A stretch of DNA of 64,000 nucleotides from NCBI GenBank assembly GCA_030949945.1, contig JAUZRZ010000026.1, positions 1 through 64,000 on the forward strand. Reading direction: 5' to 3'. The stretch is from Sulfurimonas sp. (GTDB lineage: Bacteria; Campylobacterota; Campylobacteria; Campylobacterales; Sulfurimonadaceae). The notes under the pieces are model-generated. The model was not told the DNA's origin. It made no database searches and was given only the letters and a program-made list of their open reading frames with translations. The position numbers and the translations under genes are program-made. Below are positions 26,630 through 36,900 of the stretch, in pieces. The stretch's first letter is position 1. Each line of letters begins with the position of its first letter.

Positions 26630-27992
26630 GGCTAATATAAAGTCCTAATATTTCATACTGAAAGTACCAAACAGATACAGAAACAATATAACCAACTAGT
26701 ATAGCCCATGAGTGTTTCATATGTGAACTAAATGTATAAATACCATGCAGTCTTCCCATCACTCCAACACCAGCAGCTGAACCAAAAGAGATAAGTGATC
26801 CACCAACACCAGCAGTCATAGTGACAAGCATCCACTGTGCTAAATCCATCTCAGGAGATGATTTTAAAATCGCAGACATTACCGGAACATTATCTACAAC
26901 AGCGGAGAGAAAACCTACTCCAATATTTGCCCACATTGGACCTACCATTGTATACATATCGTGTACATACTCTAAGAAACCAAGATAGTGCAAAGCACCT
27001 ACAGCTGAGAGAATACCGAAAAAGAAGAGAAGTGTATCATTCTCTACTTTTTGCATATTTATATAGATATTAAAAGAGTTTGAACCTCTTTTTGTAAGAA
27101 ATACAGAGTATAGTTTAAGTATAGCCATACCAAACATCATACCCCACATAGCAGGGAAATGAAAGAACTGATGCCCTAAAACAGCAAGTACAATCGTACC
27201 AACACCTAAATATGCCACACCCATTCCACCATCTGCTACAACTGGTTTTTTCTCAGTTGATGCATCAAATACAGGCTGACCAGATGGAACTGACATACTA
27301 AGTAGTGCTGCCGTTACTAACCAACCAAGAACAGATGCAGGGAACAGGAATAAAAAGTCTATAAAGTGACCTTTTTCTGCCGTCCATGCCATAAGTGTAG
27401 TAATATCACCAAATGGAGACCAAGCACCACCAGCATTAGCTGCCACAACGATGTTTACTGCACCAGGAACAAGAAATGCAATATTTTTCTTATCAATTGT
27501 ATAAAGTACAGTTGAGAGGATAAGTGCAGTTGTCAAGTTATCTGCAACCGGAGAGATAAAAAATGCCAAGATACCTGTCATCCAAAAAAGTTTTTTGTAT
27601 GTATATCCCTTAGATACAAGCTTAAATTTCATAAGATCAAATACACCGCGTTCTATTAGTGTTTCAATATATGTCATAGCCACAAGTAAGAAAAAGAAAA
27701 TCTCTGCAATTTCTAAAATAAGATGCTCTAGCTCGTCATGTAAAGGATCCGGATTAAGTCCGTTAATGCTATAAAAAATACCAATAAGCATAAACATAAA
27801 TGTACCTGCAAACAGAGCTGGTTTTGCCTTGTTTACCTCATATTTGTCTTCAGTTGCAATAAAATAATATGCAATTACAAAAACAGCTAAACTTAACCAT
27901 CCTACCCAACTTGTTGCCAAGTTTATCACTTGACCCTCAACTAACACATGACCTGCAGCTATTGCTGAGTCTGCCATCGAACTATGTTCCAT
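26625..27992 (-). CDS. nhaD: NhaD-type sodium/proton antiporter
   Basis: The 455-residue polytopic inner-membrane protein has about 12 transmembrane helices and the ion-transporter-superfamily pattern of NhaD: EIAEIFFFLLVAMTYIETL, FFISPVADNLTTALILSTVL and AANAGGAWSPFGDITT, with a second repeat (VVDNVPVMSAIL). NhaD exchanges Na+ or Li+ for protons, which fits a marine or sulfidic habitat. The stop codon lies inside repeat copy B. The start overlaps the end of nadB. Confidence 0.93.
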   Translation of the reverse strand: MEHSSMADSAIAAGHVLVEGQVINLATSWVGWLSLAVFVIAYYFIATEDKYEVNKAKPALFAGTFMFMLIGIFYSINGLNPDPLHDELEHLILEIAEIFFFLLVAMTYIETLIERGVFDLMKFKLVSKGYTYKKLFWMTGILAFFISPVADNLTTALILSTVLYTIDKKNIAFLVPGAVNIVVAANAGGAWSPFGDITTLMAWTAEKGHFIDFLFLFPASVLGWLVTAALLSMSVPSGQPVFDASTEKKPVVADGGMGVAYLGVGTIVLAVLGHQFFHFPAMWGMMFGMAILKLYSVFLTKRGSNSFNIYINMQKVENDTLLFFFGILSAVGALHYLGFLEYVHDMYTMVGPMWANIGVGFLSAVVDNVPVMSAILKSSPEMDLAQWMLVTMTAGVGGSLISFGSAAGVGVMGRLHGIYTFSSHMKHSWAILVGYIVSVSVWYFQYEILGLYISH

Positions 27993-29440
27993 TATTTCTC
28001 CTCTTGTATTGTGTGAACGCCTATGGATTTTTCTCTAGAGAGTGCTCCAAGAACTATCTCTTTAGCTGTTAATAAACGAAATTTCAACAGTGTACCAATA
28101 TTTTCATTTAAAAGAACATTAATTGACTCAAGCGCATCATTTAATCCTCTCTTTGTGCGAATAATAGAAACATTTTCCCACATTATCCGTCTAAGTTGGT
28201 TCTTTTTTGCTTTATCCTCTTTGAGACTCATTATATTTTGTAATACTTCAAACTCGACAAACTCTTTCTCTTTTGTATCTAAAAGAATATCTTCTACTGC
28301 TTGAGAAGCAAAAACTAAACCTTCTAAAAGAGAGTTTGAAGCAAGTCTATTTGCACCATGAACACGAGTTGAAGCAACTTCACCAATTGCATATAAATTT
28401 TTCACATCTGGGACACGACCTTTTAAGTCGGTTCGTATACCACCTATAGCATAATGAAATGCGGGAGAGATAGGCACTCTCTCATTTGGTACATTGTATC
28501 CCATACCTCTCAAATAGTTACAGATATTTGGAAATCGTTTCTCGAAATACTCTTTTTCAAAATTATTAAACACGAGGTAATTATTCATACCTGTTTTCTT
28601 TTTGTGTAAATAGAGAGATTTACTCACTATATCTCGTGAAGCCAATTCACCCCGTTCATCATAGTCGAACAAGAATCGTCTGCCACTCTCATCTTCTATA
28701 GTAGCACCCTCACCTCTTAATGCCTCAGTTAAAAGCATCTTTTGAGCATTATCATTATTTACAAAAACAGTTGGATGAAACTGTAACATCTCCATTCTAT
28801 CAAGGGCAATGCCTTTTTGTACACAAAGTCCTTGAATATCGGCACTAATACAAGGTGCATTTGTGTGATACTCATAAAGAGAACCCACTCCCCCACTCGC
28901 GATAATAATATCTTTGGCATAAATATTTCTACTCTCTCTGTGATCGAGTACCGTTACACCATAACATACATCATCTTTTATCAGTAAATCCACTACTCTT
29001 GCATCACCAAGCATTGCATGAGGATTGTGAGAGAGTAAAAAATAATGCAAATAGCGTCCCGTTGCATCTCCTCCTGCATGAAGAATTCTCTCACAAGAGT
29101 GTGCTGCTTCTTTAGTGTAAAGCAGTTCTCCTTCCTCATCTGTATCAAACTTAAAGCCATTGTTTACTAAGTCATCTATAGCTTCACGAGAAAACTGTGA
29201 GAGTACTTTTACTGCTTCCTCATCACACAGTCCATCACCTGCATCAAGTGTATCTTGTATGTGAGCTGGAATATCCTCTTTATCTCTAGCTAATGCTACA
29301 CCACCTTGAGCATAAAATGTATTACACTTAAATGTTTCGCGTTTATTAATTATAAGTACTTTTTTATCTTTTGGTAACTTCATAGCAGCATATAAACCTG
29401 CCACACCTGCTCCAATAATTATTACATCATATCTAAACAT
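27992..29440 (-). CDS. nadB: L-aspartate oxidase
   Basis: NadB oxidises aspartate to iminoaspartate for NAD synthesis. The protein has an N-terminal FAD-binding GAGVAGLYAAM loop, the family's AQGGVALARDKEDIPAHI region and HGANRLASNSLLEGLVF near the C-terminus. I use ATG 29440, which overlaps the lipoprotein stop (TAATG), instead of the TTG nine bases upstream. Length is about 482 residues. nadA is not in the window. Confidence 0.95.
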   Translation of the reverse strand: MFRYDVIIIGAGVAGLYAAMKLPKDKKVLIINKRETFKCNTFYAQGGVALARDKEDIPAHIQDTLDAGDGLCDEEAVKVLSQFSREAIDDLVNNGFKFDTDEEGELLYTKEAAHSCERILHAGGDATGRYLHYFLLSHNPHAMLGDARVVDLLIKDDVCYGVTVLDHRESRNIYAKDIIIASGGVGSLYEYHTNAPCISADIQGLCVQKGIALDRMEMLQFHPTVFVNNDNAQKMLLTEALRGEGATIEDESGRRFLFDYDERGELASRDIVSKSLYLHKKKTGMNNYLVFNNFEKEYFEKRFPNICNYLRGMGYNVPNERVPISPAFHYAIGGIRTDLKGRVPDVKNLYAIGEVASTRVHGANRLASNSLLEGLVFASQAVEDILLDTKEKEFVEFEVLQNIMSLKEDKAKKNQLRRIMWENVSIIRTKRGLNDALESINVLLNENIGTLLKFRLLTAKEIVLGALSREKSIGVHTIQEEK

Positions 29441-29610
29441 TATTCGCAACTCTCATTATTATCTTGTGTTATCTGTTTTTCATTTAAGATAAACTCCACA
29501 TTTTCATCACCTTCAGGTGCTACTTGCTCATAATATGGTGCTGCTTTATATCCACATGAACTAAGACTAAACAAAAAGATTGCTATAATTAGTAGATGAA
29601 AACTACTCAT
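29440..29610 (-). CDS. small LptM-like lipoprotein
   Basis: From ATG 29610 the product is about 56 residues: a signal peptide ([15 protein letters not shown]), lipobox LSSC and the mature start CGYKAAPYYEQ. The CGxK...PxY start resembles the LptM/YifL family (CGxKGPLY), which helps LptD mature in E. coli; lptD is elsewhere in this window. The resemblance is limited to a short motif. Its start overlaps that of the divergent gene at 29596. Confidence 0.7.
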   Translation of the reverse strand: MSSFHLLIIAIFLFSLSSCGYKAAPYYEQVAPEGDENVEFILNEKQITQDNNESCE

Positions 29611-30078
29611 GATATACTTACTTCTATTCAACATAAACCTCAATTTAAAAAAATTTTACACTATAAGTGTATTAATAAACTCATCGATACAATTCTTCCA
29701 GCTCTGCGAAGAAATATCAAGCATGGATATATTAACAAAAATATATTTTATATCATAATAACTGCTACTCTTAACAAATATGACAAAGATAATATTATAA
29801 AAACGATTAAAGGGGTTTTAAACTCTCCCATGATTTTAAAATCCGAGCAATTTTTAGAGTGTGATGAAATTAAAATTGAAGATGTAATTGTCTATGTAGA
29901 TCATAAACCAAAGTTAGATTCTAACTTTTATACTACATCTGCGCATAAGATACATTATAAAGAGAGAGCAAGCGGTAATATTATAATTCAAATTAAAGAT
30001 GAAAAACTACATACCCTCGCTACAGATATTCAAAAAATAATCAAAAAAGAGAACAATGAATCTTCTTCAAACAATTAA
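29596..30078 (+). CDS. hypothetical protein, possibly DUF721/DciA-like
   Basis: The 160-residue basic protein has a pattern of N-terminal helix then alternating strands and helices ([20 protein letters not shown], then [20 protein letters not shown]). This vaguely recalls DUF721/DciA helicase-loading proteins, but I would not assert it. The ATG overlaps the start of the divergent lipoprotein gene by 15 bases, leaving no room for separate promoters. Its end overlaps uvrC by 23 bases, so the two are co-transcribed. Confidence 0.75.
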   Translation: MKTTHDILTSIQHKPQFKKILHYKCINKLIDTILPALRRNIKHGYINKNIFYIIITATLNKYDKDNIIKTIKGVLNSPMILKSEQFLECDEIKIEDVIVYVDHKPKLDSNFYTTSAHKIHYKERASGNIIIQIKDEKLHTLATDIQKIIKKENNESSSNN

Positions 30079-31857
30079 ACAGCTTCCAAATACACCTGGT
30101 ATCTATCAGTACTTTGACAAAGATGGACACATACTTTATATTGGTAAGGCAAAAAATCTTAGCTCTCGTGTAAAAAGCTACTGGCAATTCACTCCAAAAC
30201 TACAAGCCAACAAAACCCTCTCTTTACGTATAAGTAGAATGATAGCACAGACTCAAAGTATGAACTATATAGTTGTACAGAGTGAACATGATGCTCTTAT
30301 TCTTGAGAACTCTCTTATTAAACAACTTAATCCTAAGTACAATATTTTACTTCGTGATGATAAAACATATCCCTATATTTACCTAGATAATAATGAAAAA
30401 TATCCTCGTGTTGAAATCACTAGAAAGATAATTAAGAGTAAAGATATTACTTATTTTGGTCCCTACTCAATAGGAGCGAGAGATATACTAGACTCTGTGT
30501 ATGAAATATGTAAACTTGTTCAAAAAAAGTCTTGTCTAAAATCTCATAAGCTCTGTTTGTACCATCAAATAGACAAATGCCTTGGTCCTTGTGAACTTCC
30601 TGTGAGTCAAGAACGATATAAACAGGAGTTAGACCTTGGGATAAAACTTATCAAAAACAAAAACATACTTATAAAAAATTTAGAAGAAAAATGGAATTTT
30701 ATGCACAAGAGATGCGCTTTGAAGAAGCAGGTGAGATTAGAGATAGAATACTGAGAATTAGCCGCTCGGAGATTAAAAGTGAGATAGACTTTGCAAGCAG
30801 TGAGAACTATGATATATTTGTTGTCAAAAACTCTGTAAGTCGTGCAGTAGTGGTAAGAATTTTTATGCGAAATGGTAAGATAATATCTTCTACACATGAT
30901 TTTATAAATATTAATGAGGCTTATTTTGAAGATGAGCTCTATTATAGAGCACTGCTTGATTACTACAAAGAAGAGAAGCCACCAATTATTGCACCTATAC
31001 TTATAGCTAAAGAGATAGAGGGGCTCTCTACAATAGAAGATCACCTCAGTAATATATTTGAGAAAAAAGCAAATATTTCTGTGCCTAAGCGCTCTAAACG
31101 CAGAGACTTAATCAGACTTGCCCTCTTAAATGCAGATGAACTCCTCAAAAAAGATAAAAAAATAGACCATACAAAAATCCCCTTAGAGCTACAAGAACTT
31201 TGTTCCCTTGAGACAACTCCTTCAAGGGTGGAGGTCTTTGACAACTCTCATATGTCTGGTATAGCAACTGTGGGAGCTATGATAGTGTACGAAGATGGAA
31301 AATATGAGAAAAGTTCATACAGGACATATCACCTTGATGCTAAAGATGAGTATGGACAGATGAGAGAGACTCTCTCACGCAGAGTTGCAGGTTTTACTAA
31401 AAGTTCGCCCCCTGACTTATGGATACTAGATGGAGGTTCTACTCTCTTAAAACTTGCATTAGATATTTTAGCCTCAAATGCAATAAAACTTGATGTAATA
31501 GCTATCTCAAAAGAGAAAATAGATGCTAAAACACATAGAGCCAAAGGTAGGGCAAATGATATTCTCTACACTAAAGACTCCGTGTTTAGACTTCAAAATA
31601 GCGATAAACGTTTACAATGGGTTCAAAACCTTAGAGATGAAGCACATAGAAGTGCCATTACATTTCATAAAAAAACAAAACTCAAGCTTGATAAAGAGAG
31701 TAAACTTCTTAACTTAAATGGAATTTCTCATGCAAAAGTACAAAAGCTTCTTAAAGTCTTTGGAACTTTTAGTGAACTAAAAAATGCTTCATTTGAGGAG
31801 ATAAGTACAGTTTTAAACACAAAAGATGCAAAAAACATAAAAAGATTTTATAAATAA
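30056..31857 (+). CDS. uvrC: UvrABC excinuclease subunit C, with one missing base
   Basis: UvrC makes both incisions in nucleotide excision repair. The GIY-YIG nuclease domain ([20 protein letters not shown]) is followed by a cysteine-bearing linker, the UVR segment ([20 protein letters not shown]), the RNase H-like domain ([11 protein letters not shown]) and a C-terminal HhH region. The frame breaks at a 5-A run near 30690, where a sixth A restores [13 protein letters not shown]. Corrected length is about 600 residues. Confidence 0.96.
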
Positions 31858-31917
31858 GTTTTATTTAGCTTTGTTTATGATATATTTATATCAATTCTAG
31901 TTATTTAAGGTTTTTTA

Positions 31918-32334
31918 ATGGAAAAAGTTACACCAATAGACAAAGAGTATATATATGAGGGAGATGTAATAATAAGCCAAACAGACATTAATGGTATTAT
32001 TACATATGCAAATCGAGCCTTTGCAGAAGCCTCAAACTATGAGATTGATGAGCTTGTAGGGAAGTCTCAAAATATAATCAGACACCCAGATATGCCAAAA
32101 GCTATATTTGCAAAAATGTGGGAAACAATTTCAGGTGGACAAGCTTGGAATGGATTAGTCAAAAACTTAAGAAAAGATGGTATGTATTACTGGGTTGAGA
32201 CAGAAATCATTCCTGTTCGCAATAGTGATGAAACTCAAATAACTGGGTATATTGCCGTGAGAAAAGAAGCTTCAAGAAAGAACATTAAAGAAGCACAAGA
32301 GACATATAGTAAAATGTTAGAAATACAAGAGTAG
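31918..32334 (+). CDS. stand-alone PAS-domain sensor protein
   Basis: The 138-residue protein is essentially one PAS domain of the Aer type: DVIISQTDINGIITYANRAF, then IIRHPDMPKAIFAKMW and the YYWVETEIIPV strand. Aer-type PAS domains usually bind FAD and report redox state; a cofactor cannot be seen here. There is no kinase or methyl-accepting domain. It leads a four-gene plus-strand cluster, ten bases before the Hpt gene. Confidence 0.9.
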   Translation: MEKVTPIDKEYIYEGDVIISQTDINGIITYANRAFAEASNYEIDELVGKSQNIIRHPDMPKAIFAKMWETISGGQAWNGLVKNLRKDGMYYWVETEIIPVRNSDETQITGYIAVRKEASRKNIKEAQETYSKMLEIQE

Positions 32335-32344
32335 GGGTGAATAT

Positions 32345-33904
32345 ATGCTAATATATAATTTTAAAAAAGAGTTTCTAGGGATAGATGAAAAAGATCTCAA
32401 AACTTTAGGTTTTAAAGATTTAGCTGGGCTACGTACAGAAGTAACAGATTTTGCTGACCTATTTGTGAAGACACCGGGCTATGTCCACAATTTTAAACAT
32501 GTGCACTGGATTGACTTTATTACTTGTGCCGAATCTAGCGAAGAATCAAAAGTTATTATAAATATAAATAATAAAAACTACAAATGTGTACTGCAAATTT
32601 CTACAACTTTTTTAATAGATAACCCTTCAGCCAAAGCCTATATAGTTAATCTTAATAATTTAAGAGAACTCAGTGCTAGTGAGAGTGAACGTATATCTGG
32701 TGATATCACAAATAGAGAATTACCGCAAAACAAGGTTACACCTACAGAAATTTTCAATACTCCTGAGTTAAGTGATGAATTTGATACAGATGACATTGAA
32801 GAAGAACTTCAAGTTACTCCAAATATAAAAGAAGATCCTTATGAAACACCAATAGAAATTGATTTAGAAACTCCAGACCCCGACTTTGAAGAAGAAATAA
32901 GTACTCTTGACCTAGAGATTAATGAAAATCTAAATATAGATGATTTGAGCCTAGATATAGAATTTGAAGATGACCTCAGTGGCACTTCAGAAGTGGAACC
33001 TCATGAAATAACTACTACAGAAGTACAAACTCACAAAGAAAATTTTGAAAATGGATATGTATATGATCCAAAAGTTGCCTCAGAAGAACTCGGATTACCT
33101 CTTGATTTAATAGAAGAGTTTATTCAAGACTTTATAGAACAAGCTAAAGAGTTTAAAGAAAATTTATACAAAGCAGTAGATGAGCATGACTTAGATAATC
33201 TACGTATTTTATCTCACAAACTAAAAGGTGTTGCAGCTAACTTACGGGTAGAGGATGCACTAGAAACACTAACTACGATTAATACCTTAGAGAATATCAC
33301 AGAAATAGAAGAAAATTTAGATACTTTTTATAAAATAATCTCAAAATTAGCAGGTGAAGAAATTTCTGTAACAAAAGAAGTAGAAGTAACAAAGAATTTA
33401 GAAGAACCTGCAGTAGAAATAACAAAAGCAGATTTAGAACCTGAAAAAACAAATCAAGCACCCCAAGAGGATATGCTTGATATTTCATTTAAAGATGATA
33501 ATGAAGAAGATCTTTATGCTGATCCAATTGAAACAGTTCAGAAGGTCCCAGAAGACTCAGATGAAAGATTAACTCTTCTTGAGCCAACCGTAGAACCTAA
33601 AATTGTATATTCAAAAGAGCTTATTGCAAATGAAATTGGAATAGACTTACAAAGTTTTAACGAGCTTTTTGACGACTATATACAAGAGTCAACTCAACTG
33701 CATAAGTTTATTCAAGATGCACTCAACAATGATGACATAGAAACTTGTAAAAACTCTGCATTGAAGCTCAAAGGTATGGGTGATAATATGCGACTAACAT
33801 CATTATCTGATGAGCTAACAAATATTATTCAGGCAAATAGCACACAAGAGATACAAGAAAGTCTCAATAAAATAGTTACTGCGACAGCAGAACTATCAAA
33901 CTAA
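32345..33904 (+). CDS. double Hpt phosphotransfer protein
   Basis: The 519-residue acidic protein starts with an unrecognised domain of about 110 residues, then a long acidic linker and two Hpt-like helical domains. The first has SHKLKGVAANL with the phosphorylatable histidine at about residue 291. The second reads ALKLKGMGDNM, with leucine (about 473) where the histidine should be, so only one site is likely active. It lies 15 bases before the hybrid kinase and plausibly relays phosphate from it. Confidence 0.88.
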   Translation: MLIYNFKKEFLGIDEKDLKTLGFKDLAGLRTEVTDFADLFVKTPGYVHNFKHVHWIDFITCAESSEESKVIININNKNYKCVLQISTTFLIDNPSAKAYIVNLNNLRELSASESERISGDITNRELPQNKVTPTEIFNTPELSDEFDTDDIEEELQVTPNIKEDPYETPIEIDLETPDPDFEEEISTLDLEINENLNIDDLSLDIEFEDDLSGTSEVEPHEITTTEVQTHKENFENGYVYDPKVASEELGLPLDLIEEFIQDFIEQAKEFKENLYKAVDEHDLDNLRILSHKLKGVAANLRVEDALETLTTINTLENITEIEENLDTFYKIISKLAGEEISVTKEVEVTKNLEEPAVEITKADLEPEKTNQAPQEDMLDISFKDDNEEDLYADPIETVQKVPEDSDERLTLLEPTVEPKIVYSKELIANEIGIDLQSFNELFDDYIQESTQLHKFIQDALNNDDIETCKNSALKLKGMGDNMRLTSLSDELTNIIQANSTQEIQESLNKIVTATAELSN

Positions 33905-33919
33905 ACAGGGGTTCATTTT

Positions 33920-36900
33920 ATGCAACTAGGACTTAAAAATAGACTTAGACTTATCAGTCTGCTTCCAATTATAATTTTAATCTCTATAAGCAGTTATTTT
34001 GTTTTTAACTCTTATGATAACTATATAGCAGCACAACTTTTACAAGATAAGCTCTCAGAAAATAGAGAACTTAATAAACTTGTAAATAATATATCTCGCG
34101 AACGTGGTATGACAGTAATGTACTTAGGAAACTCTTCGCCAAATACATTACGTTCACTTATAAAACAAAGAGGTGTAGTTGATGAAGTTTTTGAAAAATA
34201 TCTACAACATGTTGATTCAAAAGAAGTTCTACATGATCATTCACAAGGTGTAAGTAACTGCCAAACATGTAATGATGTTGCATCACTTCAGACATATTTT
34301 ACAAAAATCATACAAACACGGAAACTTGTTGATGAACACAAAACAAACTTTAAAGATGTCTATGAAAATGTTTATGGAAGGGCACAACATACTGCTGTCA
34401 CACAACTTGAAGAGATAACTTCAAATCAAATTGATTCAAAAATTAATGCCTATGCAACTCAATATATTTCACTAGTACAGACAAATGAATATACATCAGA
34501 TGAGCGTGACTTTATCTCTTTTGCTATATCTCGCTCTACTGAGTTTGAAGAAGAAGAGATAAATGAGTGGATTACACTTATTGCAAAAGCAGATGCTCTA
34601 AATTATTCAAGAGTCAATGACCCAGAACTTCTTTCAAAACTAGATGAAATATTTAAAAATGAAGATAGTTTAGAACTTTTTGATGACATCAACACAGAAA
34701 GAGCTGGTATTATTTTTGCTTCTTTAGAGGGCGAATATGAGATAACATCAGGTATTTGGTTTGCGATGTTATCTGAAAAGATAAATACTATATCTGCTGC
34801 AGAAAACACAATACTTAGTGCAATGGATGAACGTGCTGTTGTAGTAAAAGCTGATGCCCTACAATTTCTTACTATTACATTAACTATATGGTTAGTTTCA
34901 ATTATTCTAGCAATACTCGGTTTTTTACTTTCAAATGAAATTGCAAGAAATATTAAAAATCTTGAGCATGTACTCAAACGAGTTGCAGCTGATACAGCAG
35001 AAGATGAAGAAAGTATTGATATTAACCTTCATACAACAAAAGGTACTTCAGAGGCTTATGACTTACTAGAGAGAATTATTGAACAAACAAGACATGATAA
35101 AGAGTCTGCACAGGAAGCTTCAGAAGCGAAGTCAATGTTCCTTGCAAATATGTCTCATGAAATTCGCACTCCACTCAATGGTATTGTTGGGTTTACTGAA
35201 CTTTTAAAGGATACAGGTCTTAAAGAAGAGCAAACTGAATTTGTTGAAATCATTGAAAAGTCTTCAGAAAACCTTCTTGAGATTATAAATAATATTCTTG
35301 ACCTTTCCAAGATTGAGTCAAATAAACTAGAAATTGAAGATATCGCCTTTAACCCTGCAGAAGAGTTCGAGTCTGCAGTTGATGTGTATGCAGTTCGTGC
35401 GAGTGAGAAACATATTGACCTTGGTTGTTTTATTGATCCTCAACTTGAGAATCCAATTAAAGGTGACCCAACTAAAATTAAAGAAGTTCTTATTAATCTT
35501 CTTTCTAATGCTGTTAAATTTACAAGTAGTTCAGGAATAATTAATGTTGATATTAGAAAACTTGATTCAGCACAAGAAGGTATCACTAGAGTAAGATTTG
35601 AAGTTCAAGATAGTGGTATTGGTGTAACTAGTGAGCAAAAAGCTAAAATCTTTGATGCTTTCTCTCAAGCAGATACAAGTATTACTCGTAAATATGGTGG
35701 TACAGGTCTTGGACTTACAATTTCTTCAAGATTTATCGAACTTATGGGTGGTCAACTTGACCTACATTCTGAACCAGGAGAGGGAACAACATTTTTCTTT
35801 ACTATAGACTTTGAAGAGATTGAGACCCTTAACGAATCAGTAAAAGGTACATTTTCAAGTATTAATGCTCTTGTCCTTGAGTCAGCACACAAAACTAAAC
35901 GCCAAGATGTATACCTGCGTGAGTATTTAGACTTTTACGGTGTAAGCTATACATCATTTAAAGATGCAAGTGAACTGGAAATATTACAACACCAAGTAAA
36001 CTACGACTTAATCATTGTTGATTATGATTATGCTGATGAAGATGCACTTAAACACTATAGTGCACTTCCTCAAGAGTTAATTCTACTTACCAAATCATAC
36101 TTTATGAAAAAAATTGACTCTATGCACTTAGATATATTTAAAACTCTATATGAGCCATTAAATAACTCTAAATTAAGACAAACACTAGATAATATTCACA
36201 GTGAAAACTTTAGTGCAAAACGTGCTAAAAAAATAAATCGCAAGAAATTTAATGCTGAAACATCAAGATTTAATGCAAATGTTTTAATTGCTGAAGATAA
36301 TATAATTAACCAAAAGCTTATTAAGAGAACTTTGGAAGATTTAGGTCTTACTATAACTATCGCATCAAATGGGCTTGAAGCATTTCAAAAACGTAAAGAT
36401 GGTAACTTTGACTTAATATTTATGGATATCCAGATGCCATATTTAGATGGTATGGAAGCTACTAAAGAAATTCTTGAGTATGAAGAAGATTACAACCAAC
36501 CGCATGTTCCCATACTTGCACTAACTGCGAATGCACTTAAAGGAGATAGAGAACGCTTTTTAGAAGCAGGTCTTGATGAGTACACAACAAAACCATTAGT
36601 TCGTTCAGAAATAATCTCACTACTCAACCATTTTTTAGCTGATTATATTGTAGAAGTTGATGCAGTCCCTGATAATATTGAAGACTTGCAAACAAAATCT
36701 GAACCTGAAGAGGAACAAGAAGTAGAGCCTGAAGTTGAACCTGAACCAGAAGTTGAAGCTCCAGTTGAACAAGACATTGAGTCTGAAGTTGAACCTGAAC
36801 CAGAAGTTGAAGCTCCAGTTGAACAAGACATTGAGTCTGAAGTTGAACCTGAACCAGAAGTTGAAGCTCCAGTTGAACAAGACCTTGAGCCTGAAGTTCC

